In this document: positions 1 to 6,193 of the stretch, piece by piece
Position numbering within the stretch: the stretch's first letter is position 1
Layout: every line of letters begins with the position of its first letter
DNA from: Chthoniobacter flavus
GTDB lineage: Bacteria > Verrucomicrobiota > Verrucomicrobiia > Chthoniobacterales > DYNR01
DNA length: 8,370 nucleotides
NCBI GenBank assembly: GCA_020720945.1
Contig: DYNR01000098.1
Location: 1 to 8,370 of the forward strand
Direction of reading: 5' to 3'
Translations under genes and position numbers: made by a program
The notes under the pieces: generated by a model
Seen by the model: the letters and a program-made list of their open reading frames with translations, nothing else
Databases searched by the model: none
Told to the model about the DNA's origin: nothing

Positions 1-65
1 GCGGGGATTGGGAGGAGAAGTGAGGGTTTGACAAGAGGGAGGAATCGCAGGAGTGTGAGGGGCTT

Positions 66-1298
66 ATGCCATTTACAAAGCTTGGATTGACCAAGCCACT
101 TTTACACGGAGTCCAAGCGATGGGTTACGGGGAGCCTACGCCGGTGCAGTTGCGAGCCATTCCCCCAGCACTAGAGGGGAAGGATGTGATTGCGTCCGCC
201 CAGACAGGAACCGGAAAGACGGCGGCGTTTGCGTTGCCGATTCTCCAGTCGTTGGGGGGACACGGGAAGCTGCGTTGTTTGATTCTCGAGCCTACGCGGG
301 AGTTGGCGATGCAGGTAGAGACTTCGATCCGGAATCTTGCGCGATTTACGGATTTGCGGGTGGCTTGCGTATTTGGAGGCGTGGGGTATGGGGCGCAGAG
401 GATTGCGCTGCGAGAAGGGCTAGATATTTTGGTGGCGACGCCGGGGCGGCTGGAGGATCACATGCAGCAGGGATTGGTGCAGTTGAACGACATCCGGGTG
501 CTGGTTTTGGACGAAGTGGACCGGATGCTGGATGTCGGTTTTTTGCCGCCGATGCGCCGGATTATTTCCAAGTGCCCGAAGGCGCGGCAAACGCTATTTT
601 TTTCGGCGACGCTGCCGCCCGAGATTGCCGGGTTGGCGGATTGGGCGTTGCGGGGGGATGCGGTGCGGATCGAGGTGGGGGCGGCGCGGAGTGTTGCCAC
701 GATGGTGAAGCATGGGGTTTATCTGGTGGATGCGTCGCGGAAATTCGATCTTTTGCAAGCGTTGTTGGAGGCGACAGATTTTCAAAGCGCGATTATTTTT
801 TCTAGGACAAAGCATGGGGCAGACAAGATCGCCAAGAAGTTGCGGGGGGCGAATCATTCGGTTGCGGTTTTGCATGCGAACCGTTCGCAAAACCAGCGGA
901 TTGAGGCATTGGAAGGATTCAAGAGCGGAAAATACGAGGTGATGGTTGCCACGGATATTGCGGCTAGGGGGATTGATGTCGCGGGGGTGAGCCATGTGAT
1001 CAACTACGATATTCCGCAGCATCCGGAGGATTATGTTCACCGGATAGGTCGGACGGGGCGGGCGCAGCAGACGGGGGATGCGTTCACTTTGGTTGCGATG
1101 GACGAAGTGAGCAAGCTGGCGGCGATCGAGAAGTTCATCGGGCAAAAAATCGAGCGGTTGGAGATGGGGGGATTTGCGGTGCCTGCGGCGGGGAGTTTTG
1201 CGCCGGCGAAGAAGGCGTTGGAGCCGCGTTTGGATGGGACGAGGAAGCGCGTGTTTGGGAAGTCGAGGAGAAGTTTTGGCGGTAGGCAGCGCGGGTAG
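66..1298 (+). CDS. rhlE: RhlE-type DEAD-box ATP-dependent RNA helicase
   Basis: This 410-residue protein should unwind short RNA duplexes using ATP in the cytoplasm; relatives act in ribosome assembly, mRNA turnover and cold adaptation. All superfamily-2 helicase motifs are visible in order: Q motif around GYGEPTPVQ (20-28), Walker A AQTGTGKT (45-52), PTRELA (76-81), GG (104-105), TPGR (125-128), motif II DEVD (149-152), SAT (180-182), IIFSRTK (243-249), ATDIAARGID (295-304) and HRIGRTGR (325-332). A short basic tail rich in Arg and Gly (about 383-410) replaces any extra RNA-binding domain, as in RhlE rather than DeaD or DbpA. The N-terminus (MPFTKLGLTKPLL) starts as RhlE proteins do, so the ATG at 66 is favoured; GAGG at 57-60 is a modest ribosome binding site. 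Motif II is odd: Val replaces the Ala of DEAD. The RhlE subgroup is inferred from overall resemblance; the DEAD-box family itself is certain. Confidence 0.95.
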   Translation: MPFTKLGLTKPLLHGVQAMGYGEPTPVQLRAIPPALEGKDVIASAQTGTGKTAAFALPILQSLGGHGKLRCLILEPTRELAMQVETSIRNLARFTDLRVACVFGGVGYGAQRIALREGLDILVATPGRLEDHMQQGLVQLNDIRVLVLDEVDRMLDVGFLPPMRRIISKCPKARQTLFFSATLPPEIAGLADWALRGDAVRIEVGAARSVATMVKHGVYLVDASRKFDLLQALLEATDFQSAIIFSRTKHGADKIAKKLRGANHSVAVLHANRSQNQRIEALEGFKSGKYEVMVATDIAARGIDVAGVSHVINYDIPQHPEDYVHRIGRTGRAQQTGDAFTLVAMDEVSKLAAIEKFIGQKIERLEMGGFAVPAAGSFAPAKKALEPRLDGTRKRVFGKSRRSFGGRQRG

Positions 1299-1404
1299 TT
1301 TTTGACTTGAAATTTGCCGGGCCTGCCATCGTGTCGGATTGGGTTCCGGTAGAGAAAAAAGGAGAAGTTGCAAGGAGTTTCCCGAAGCTCTATTGTTTGG
1401 CGGT

Positions 1405-2562
1405 ATGAGCCAGACCCCATGTGAATCGTGCAGAGAAAAATTCGTAGGATCGGAACCGGATTGTCCTTCCTGCTTGGTGGAGATCTTGAAGAGGACTTCG
1501 TTTTTTGCTGCGGTTTCCGAGGAGGTGTTGCTGCATATCGCGGAGCGCGCCCGGCGGCGGTTTTACGAGGTCGGCGAGTATGTGTATCGGAGTGGGGATC
1601 CCTCGGAATCTATGCATGTGATTCTCGGAGGAAAAGTCGAAGTCGTGATTGAAAGCGGGGACAGCGAGATTCCGATTGCCGAGATTGGGGAGGGGGAAAC
1701 GATCGGGGAGATGGGTTTGATCGAGGGGGTTCCAAGGGCGGCATCCGTCCGGGTCATCGAAGCGTTGGATGTGCTGGAGCTAGATGATTTGGTCAATGTT
1801 GCGTTCCAGTGTGATTCCAGCGTTTCCCTCGAGACGATGAAAATGGTTTTGCGTCGTTTGAGGCACAGCAACAACGAGTTAGAAAAGCGGATGCTTGAGT
1901 TGGGGCAACTTTACGCGAAGCTTGAAGACAGCTACCACGAAACGGTGATGGCGCTTTCCGGCGCGTTGGAGTTGCGCGACAAAGTGACGGCGGGGCACTC
2001 CGACCGGGTGACGGCATACAGTCTAATTATCGGGGATGCGATGGGTTTGAGCGACGAGCAACTTGCCGATTTGCGGTTGGGGGCACTCCTGCATGATTTG
2101 GGGAAGATCGGGGTGTCTGACACGATTTTGCACAAGGATGGAAAGCTGACCGAAGAGGAATGGAAAAAGATGCGGATGCATCCGGAGTTGGGCTGCCAGA
2201 TCATCGGGAAAGTCCCGTTTTTAGAACCAGCCAGAGAGGTGGTGCTTTCGCATCACGAGCGATGGGGGGGAGGGGGGTACCCGCAGAATCTTTCTGGGGA
2301 GGTGATTCCACTCGGGGCGCGGATTTTTGCGTTGGCCGATGTGTTTGACGCATTGTCGATGGAGCGTTCTTACAAGGAAGCGTGGGCGATCGGCGATGTG
2401 ATTGAAGAAATCAAGAAGAGTTCTGGGACGCATTTTGACCCCCGAGTGGTGGAAGCTTTTTTGGTGAAGCTCGATGTGATTTTAGAGGTTTTTGAAAAGT
2501 CCAAGGCAGGGGAGTCCATCCGGGCGTTCGTGAGTTTGAAGCCCTATCGCGACCCGCTTTGA
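1405..2562 (+). CDS. Cyclic-nucleotide-binding HD-GYP domain protein, probable c-di-GMP phosphodiesterase
   Basis: A 385-residue cytoplasmic signalling protein with no visible membrane segment. The N-terminus has four cysteines (C6, C9, C20, C23; CxxC-x10-CxxC), which may bind zinc. Residues about 32-145 form a CRP-like cyclic-nucleotide-binding domain; the phosphate-binding cassette reads GEMGLIEGVPRAAS, with the ligand-contacting Glu (E102) and Arg (R111) kept. A charged helix (about 150-180), likely coiled coil, leads to an HD-GYP domain (about 180-365). That domain keeps E189, GHS (197-199), HDLGK (230-234), H259, HHE (283-285) and ADVFDAL (311-317), so the metal ligands of active c-di-GMP hydrolases appear complete. 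The signature reads HHERWGGGGYP where HHERWDGxGYP is usual. I infer hydrolysis of c-di-GMP (or a related dinucleotide) under cyclic-nucleotide control. The reading frame is open back to a TTG at 1339, adding 22 residues, but the ATG at 1405 places the CxxC near the start and is preferred; neither has a good ribosome binding site. Confidence 0.88.
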   Translation: MSQTPCESCREKFVGSEPDCPSCLVEILKRTSFFAAVSEEVLLHIAERARRRFYEVGEYVYRSGDPSESMHVILGGKVEVVIESGDSEIPIAEIGEGETIGEMGLIEGVPRAASVRVIEALDVLELDDLVNVAFQCDSSVSLETMKMVLRRLRHSNNELEKRMLELGQLYAKLEDSYHETVMALSGALELRDKVTAGHSDRVTAYSLIIGDAMGLSDEQLADLRLGALLHDLGKIGVSDTILHKDGKLTEEEWKKMRMHPELGCQIIGKVPFLEPAREVVLSHHERWGGGGYPQNLSGEVIPLGARIFALADVFDALSMERSYKEAWAIGDVIEEIKKSSGTHFDPRVVEAFLVKLDVILEVFEKSKAGESIRAFVSLKPYRDPL

Positions 2563-2718
2563 TCTGTTTTTTTTCGGGGCGCGAAGGGGCGTGATGATGC
2601 GAAAAAGGGGAGAGGGGATGGGGGCAGGAGATTGGTTGGCTTGGAGGGATGGGAGGGAAGAAAACTCTCGACTTGCTGGGGGGAACCTGCCTCAATGGAA
2701 GACCGATTTTAGAAAGCA
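2563..2718. other. Purine-rich intergenic spacer with clustered G tracts
   Basis: This 156-base gap separates the HD-GYP gene from the glycosyltransferase gene. It opens with a T8 run (2567-2574) that lacks a convincing upstream stem, so I do not call a terminator. From about 2601 to 2660 the + strand is nearly all purine with G tracts at 2607-2610, 2614-2617, 2620-2624, 2646-2648, 2651-2653 and 2655-2657. I found no promoter with both hexamers at a sensible spacing. The spacer presumably carries the promoter and leader of the downstream three-gene unit, but nothing in it is diagnostic. Confidence 0.4.
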
Positions 2719-3894
2719 TTGAAGGTTTGCGATTTGACCCAATTTTATTCTCCGGTCAGCGGGGGAGTGAAGCGATACCTCGAACAGAAAGTGGCATACA
2801 TGACGCGTTTTTGTCCGAGCAGCCGTCATGTTTTGATCATTCCTGGGGCGGAGACGGCGCATCGGGTTGAAGGTCTTGCGTCGGTTTACACGATTCAATC
2901 GCCGTTGGTTTCCCGCACTTCGCGTTATCGGGTTTTGCTCAACCTGCCGATGGTCGAGCGCATTTTGGAGGAGGAAAGGCCCGACATCATCGAGTCCGGG
3001 GACCCGTATCAAGTCGCGTGGAAAGCGATTGTTTCCGGGCGGTCTTTGAGCATTCCGGCGGTCGGTTTTTACCACTCGCATTTTCCCGAGGCGTATATCC
3101 GTTCGGTGGCAAAATTTTTTGGGAAGATCGCTTTGCATATCACCGAAGAAATCGCGCAAAGGTATGTGCGGGCACTTTACAACCGTTTTGAGCGGACGAT
3201 GGTTCCGAGTCCAGGGTTGGCGCAACTTTTGGGAGAGTGGGGGGTAGAGAATGCGGTTAATATCGATTTGGGGGTTGATCCCGAGATCTTCCGTCCGGAT
3301 ACGAGTGCGCGTTGCACGGTCCGTTCCGAGTTAGGGATTCCCGGAAACCGTTTTTTGCTTTTATACACTGGGCGATTGGCACCAGAGAAAAATGTAAAAA
3401 CGCTTTTTTCGGCATTTGAGGTATTGAGTAAGGAGTGTCCGGGGAAGTATCATTTGCTGGCGATTGGAGATGGTGCATTGCGGCAGAGTTTGCGCAAGTT
3501 GCAGGAAGCGGCAGATGGTTTTGTGAGTTGGTTGCCGTATTGTGGGGATGCGGGGAGGTTGGCCGATTATTACCGGGCGGCCGATTTGTTTGTGCATCCT
3601 AGCGTGAACGAAACTTTTGGGCTCGTGACCTTGGAGAGCCAGGCGTGCGGGACCCCCGTTGTCGGGATTCGGGGCAGTTACATGGACAGGATTATTTTCA
3701 GCGACCAAACCCACTGGGCACCAGAAAATACTGCGGGGGCATTGGCCGGAGCGATCGAAAAAATAGCCGGGAGCGATTTGGCGGCAGTCGGGAGGAAGGT
3801 TTCGGAAGAAGTGCGTTCGAGGTATTCTTGGAACAGGGTATTTTCCCACCTCTTTGCTATTTACCAAGAAGTGATAGAAGAATATAATCCGTGA
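2719..3894 (+). CDS. GT4-family glycosyltransferase
   Basis: A 391-residue GT-B-fold retaining glycosyltransferase that should transfer a sugar from a nucleotide-sugar donor to an envelope or lipid acceptor at the cytoplasmic face. The first strand and glycine loop of the acceptor domain are at residues 1-20 (MKVCDLTQFYSPVSGGVKRY). The second domain shows the linker DLGVDPEIFRP (183-193), donor phosphate-binding TGRLAPEKN with R219 and K224, VHPSVNETFG (292-301), and the EX7E pair E298/E306, followed by ACGTPVVG. There is no signal peptide or transmembrane helix. Length is normal for GT4. The start is TTG at 2719: an in-frame TAG lies only six bases upstream (2710-2712), and translation from here begins exactly at the family's first strand. 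It is the first gene of a unit with the GNAT-like and KdsD genes, its TGA overlapping the next GTG. Donor and acceptor cannot be told from the sequence. Confidence 0.9.
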   Translation: MKVCDLTQFYSPVSGGVKRYLEQKVAYMTRFCPSSRHVLIIPGAETAHRVEGLASVYTIQSPLVSRTSRYRVLLNLPMVERILEEERPDIIESGDPYQVAWKAIVSGRSLSIPAVGFYHSHFPEAYIRSVAKFFGKIALHITEEIAQRYVRALYNRFERTMVPSPGLAQLLGEWGVENAVNIDLGVDPEIFRPDTSARCTVRSELGIPGNRFLLLYTGRLAPEKNVKTLFSAFEVLSKECPGKYHLLAIGDGALRQSLRKLQEAADGFVSWLPYCGDAGRLADYYRAADLFVHPSVNETFGLVTLESQACGTPVVGIRGSYMDRIIFSDQTHWAPENTAGALAGAIEKIAGSDLAAVGRKVSEEVRSRYSWNRVFSHLFAIYQEVIEEYNP

Positions 3895-4565
3895 CTGTGT
3901 CATCAGAAAAACCCATTACCACGAGCCGAAAATACCGTCCGCAGGATCGGGAGGCAGTCCGCCGCCTCTGCTGCGAGACAGGTTTTTTGGGCAAACCGAT
4001 TGACCCCGTTTTTGAAGATCGAGAGATTTTTGCGGATTATCTGACTAGTTATTATACGGATTGTGAGCCCGAGTCCTCTTTTGTGCTGGAGTCAGGCGGG
4101 GAGGTGAAGGGGTATTTGTTGGGGTCGCGGTTGCCCCGGCAGCAGGGGCGCTATAATTTTTGGCATAACATCCGGTTGTTTTGCAAAGGGATGCTCCGGT
4201 ATCCGGGGTATAACAGGGCGACGAAAGATTACATTCGCTGGATTTTGGGCAATTCGTGGAAAGAAGTGCCGGCGCAGCCGAGGAATGCGGCGCATTTTCA
4301 TTTTAACTTGTTGCCGGAGGTCCAAGGGTTGCCGAATGTGCGCCCGTTGTTGCAGATGTATTTGGACTATTTGCAGGAAAAGGGAGAAAAGCAAGTTTTT
4401 GGGCAGATGGTGACATTTGAGACCCGGCGAGGGGCAAAGGCATTCGAGCGTTTTGGTTTTCGGGTGCTAGAAAAAAAAGAAATCACAAAATATCGGCGAT
4501 TGCATCCCGAGCCGGTGTATTTGACGACCGTGCTCAAGGAGCTAGACGACAACATACGAATATGA
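3891..4565 (+). CDS. GNAT-like acetyltransferase-family protein
   Basis: A 224-residue soluble protein that looks like a member of the GNAT N-acyltransferase superfamily, which transfers an acyl group from acyl-CoA to an amine. The N-terminus has the usual opening strand and helix (YRPQDREAVRRLC, 15-27). Residues 63-79 (SFVLESGGEVKGYLLGS) fit the central strands, residues 132-142 (NAAHFHFNLLP) the core strand, and AFERFGFRVLEKK (184-196) the typical C-terminal strand. The insert between about 85 and 130 is rich in aromatic and basic residues. The Q/RxxGxG/A acetyl-CoA loop is not obvious, so catalytic activity is uncertain. The start is GTG at 3891, which overlaps the glycosyltransferase TGA by four bases (GTGA), indicating translational coupling. 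Its position between a glycosyltransferase and a Kdo-pathway isomerase suggests acetylation of an amino sugar or another envelope intermediate; that is inference. The family call is moderately sure, the substrate unknown. Confidence 0.7.
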   Translation: MTVSSEKPITTSRKYRPQDREAVRRLCCETGFLGKPIDPVFEDREIFADYLTSYYTDCEPESSFVLESGGEVKGYLLGSRLPRQQGRYNFWHNIRLFCKGMLRYPGYNRATKDYIRWILGNSWKEVPAQPRNAAHFHFNLLPEVQGLPNVRPLLQMYLDYLQEKGEKQVFGQMVTFETRRGAKAFERFGFRVLEKKEITKYRRLHPEPVYLTTVLKELDDNIRI

Positions 4566-5563
4566 GCAAAGAAATGAGCCGAGAAGAAACGCCCGATCCT
4601 CTTTTGCGGGCGCGCAGCGTATTTCAAACCGAGATCGAGGAATTGCAAAAGGTGTCGGTGCGGCTGGATCACCGGTTTTCGGAAGCGGCGGAGATGGTGC
4701 GGGAGGCGGTGGAGTCTCGGTATAAAATAGTGGTTTTGGGGGTTGGCAAGTCCGGTCACATCGGAGAAAAAATTGCGGCAACCTTGACGAGCACGGGATC
4801 GCCCGCGGTGGTGTTAAATTCATTGAATGCGTTGCATGGCGATTTGGGGGTTGTCAGTGATGGGGATGTTATTTTGGCGTTGAGTTACGGGGGAGAGACG
4901 GAAGAGCTGTTGAATGTTTTGCCGGCACTCGCACGGTTCGAGGTCAAAATTATTGCGTTGACGGGGAACCCGCGTTCCACTTTAGCGCGGTCGGCATCGG
5001 TGGTTCTCGATGTGGCGGTGGATCGGGAAGCGTGTCCGCTCGGGCTTGCTCCCACTTCCAGCACGACGGCCATGCTCGTCCTCGGGGATGCGCTGGCGAT
5101 GGCGGTGCTCGAAGCTAGGGGGTTCAACAAAGACGATTTTGCGCGTTTTCATCCCGGCGGGACATTGGGGAGGAATTTGCTGACGAAAGTTTCCGACATC
5201 ATGCGACCGTCCTCGGACATTCCGATTTTGTCCGAGGGGGCAAAAATTATGGAGGTGGTAAAAGCCACGACGCAATACCGGGCGGGGGCGGCCATTTTAG
5301 TGGACGAGAGCGGGAAGATGAGCGGGATTTTTACGCAAGGGGATTTTGCCCGTTATTTTCCAGAGCATCCGGATTTGGCGCATCTCCCTGTGGCAGAGTT
5401 TATGACGAGAGCGCCCGTGACGATCCGGGAAGACCGTTTGGCGGCGGAAGTGCTTCATGTGTTGCGTTCCCATCGCGTGGACGACTTGGTCGTGATCGAT
5501 GCGGCGGGGCATCCGAGCGGGCTTGTAGATTCCCAAGACCTTTCCCGGTTGAAAATCCTTTAA
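4562..5563 (+). CDS. kdsD: Arabinose-5-phosphate isomerase (KdsD/KpsF/GutQ family), SIS plus two CBS domains
   Basis: This 333-residue enzyme interconverts ribulose-5-phosphate and arabinose-5-phosphate, the first step toward Kdo of lipopolysaccharide. The SIS domain (about 40-185) shows GVGKSGHIG (60-68), LHGDLG (91-96), SYGGETEE (108-115), and the family hallmarks LAPTSSTTAM (162-171) and FARFHPGGTLGRN (193-205). K63, E115, E156 and H197 correspond, at a constant offset of four, to residues proposed as catalytic in E. coli KdsD (Lys59, Glu111, Glu152, His193, from memory). Two CBS repeats follow (about 209-267 and 275-331), as in full-length KdsD and unlike short SIS-only forms. SYGGET replaces the more usual S-Y/N-SGET. 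The ATG at 4562 overlaps the previous TGA (ATGA); a second in-frame ATG at 4574 is possible. An AAGGAG at 4536-4541 is too far upstream to act in normal spacing, so translation is probably coupled. KdsD, KpsF and GutQ cannot be told apart by sequence alone. Confidence 0.93.
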   Translation: MSKEMSREETPDPLLRARSVFQTEIEELQKVSVRLDHRFSEAAEMVREAVESRYKIVVLGVGKSGHIGEKIAATLTSTGSPAVVLNSLNALHGDLGVVSDGDVILALSYGGETEELLNVLPALARFEVKIIALTGNPRSTLARSASVVLDVAVDREACPLGLAPTSSTTAMLVLGDALAMAVLEARGFNKDDFARFHPGGTLGRNLLTKVSDIMRPSSDIPILSEGAKIMEVVKATTQYRAGAAILVDESGKMSGIFTQGDFARYFPEHPDLAHLPVAEFMTRAPVTIREDRLAAEVLHVLRSHRVDDLVVIDAAGHPSGLVDSQDLSRLKIL

Positions 5564-5571
5564 CCCCGTCG

Positions 5572-5612
5572 GGAAAGCGGTATAGTGGGCTTTCCGATTT
5601 TTTAATTTTTTT
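5572..5612 (+). terminator. Rho-independent terminator-like hairpin after kdsD
   Basis: GGAAAGC (5572-5578) pairs perfectly with GCTTTCC (5589-5595) across a ten-base loop, and is followed by T6 (5598-5603), AA and T7 (5606-5612). It begins eight bases after the kdsD stop, the usual place for an intrinsic terminator. The stem is short (7 bp) and not very GC-rich, so termination may be partial. The loop contains TATAGT (5581-5586), which resembles a -10 box, but no -35 sits at proper spacing. The hairpin most likely separates the glycan unit from efp. Confidence 0.6.
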
Positions 5613-5635
5613 AAACCAAACCAAAGACAGACAAT

Positions 5636-6193
5636 ATGGCACAAGCAAATGATCTCAGAAAAGGGATGGCGATCCGTTACAATGGCAATCCCGCAATCGT
5701 CCTCGATGTCCAGCACCGCACGCCCGGAAACTTGAGGGCGTTCGTGCAGGCGATCATCCGTTACATCAACACGGGAAAGAGCGCGGATGTCCGTTTTTCT
5801 TCGACGGAAAAAATGGATGTGGTGGATGTGCATCGCGCGGAGTTGGAGTTTAGTTACGCGGACAACCAAGGGTATCATTTCATGGATCCTGCCAACTACG
5901 AAACCGTGACTTTTGGAGCCGATTTCGTCGGGGAGGCAAAGGATTATTTGACGGAAAATCTGAAGGTAGAAATTTTGTATGTGGAAGGTCGTGCCGCGCA
6001 GTTGGAGTTGCCGGCATCGGTGACGCTGCGCGTGGCAGAATCCGCGGAAGGCGTTCGTGGAGACAGCGCAAACAATGTCCAGAAGCCCGCGGTTTTGGAA
6101 ACGGGCAAATCCATTCAAGTGCCGCTTTTCATCAAAGAAGGGGAACTGATTAAAGTCGATAGCCGCACGGGTGCCTACATGGGGCGCGCGTGA
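5636..6193 (+). CDS. efp: Translation elongation factor P
   Basis: A 185-residue EF-P that binds the ribosome between the P and E sites and rescues ribosomes stalled at polyproline stretches. All three beta-barrel domains are present at normal length. The KOW-like N-terminal domain starts ANDLRKGMAIRYNG, the middle OB domain includes YHFMDPANYE, and the C-terminal domain contains LRVAESAEGVRGDSA, KPAVLETG and VPLFIKEGELIKVD. The tip loop reads HRTPGNLRAFVQ (27-38). Asn32 stands where E. coli has the lysylated Lys34 and Pseudomonas the rhamnosylated Arg32, so neither the EpmA nor the EarP modification can apply. The C-terminal YMGRA resembles the EfpL/YeiP paralogue, but the loop is not the EfpL type (SPTARG), so I call EF-P proper. 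The ATG at 5636 fits the family N-terminus; no good ribosome binding site precedes it (AAGACAGACAAT), perhaps reflecting leader-independent initiation on an A-rich, unstructured region. Confidence 0.95.
   Translation: MAQANDLRKGMAIRYNGNPAIVLDVQHRTPGNLRAFVQAIIRYINTGKSADVRFSSTEKMDVVDVHRAELEFSYADNQGYHFMDPANYETVTFGADFVGEAKDYLTENLKVEILYVEGRAAQLELPASVTLRVAESAEGVRGDSANNVQKPAVLETGKSIQVPLFIKEGELIKVDSRTGAYMGRA

Noticed and set aside
28..33. TTGACA matching a -35 box upstream of the helicase gene
   Set aside because: No -10-like hexamer lies 16-18 bases downstream (the bases there are GAGTGT and neighbours), so one hexamer alone is not enough to call a promoter.
1302..1312. TTGACT / TTGAAA as a -35 box for the HD-GYP gene
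   Set aside because: Sequences at 16-18 base spacing (around GCCATC and CGTGTC) do not resemble a -10 box.
594..1373. Long reverse-strand open frames opposite the helicase gene, and similarly at 5297-6421 and 6150-7520
   Set aside because: They lie opposite well-supported genes, their translations are low-complexity Pro/Arg/His-rich sequence typical of antisense frames, and none shows a family motif.
1339..1404. TTG-initiated 22-residue N-terminal extension of the HD-GYP protein
   Set aside because: No ribosome binding site precedes the TTG, and the extension shows no recognisable feature; the ATG at 1405 starts just before the CxxC motif.
2567..2574. T8 run after the HD-GYP gene as an intrinsic terminator
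   Set aside because: I found no stem of useful length directly upstream of the T run.
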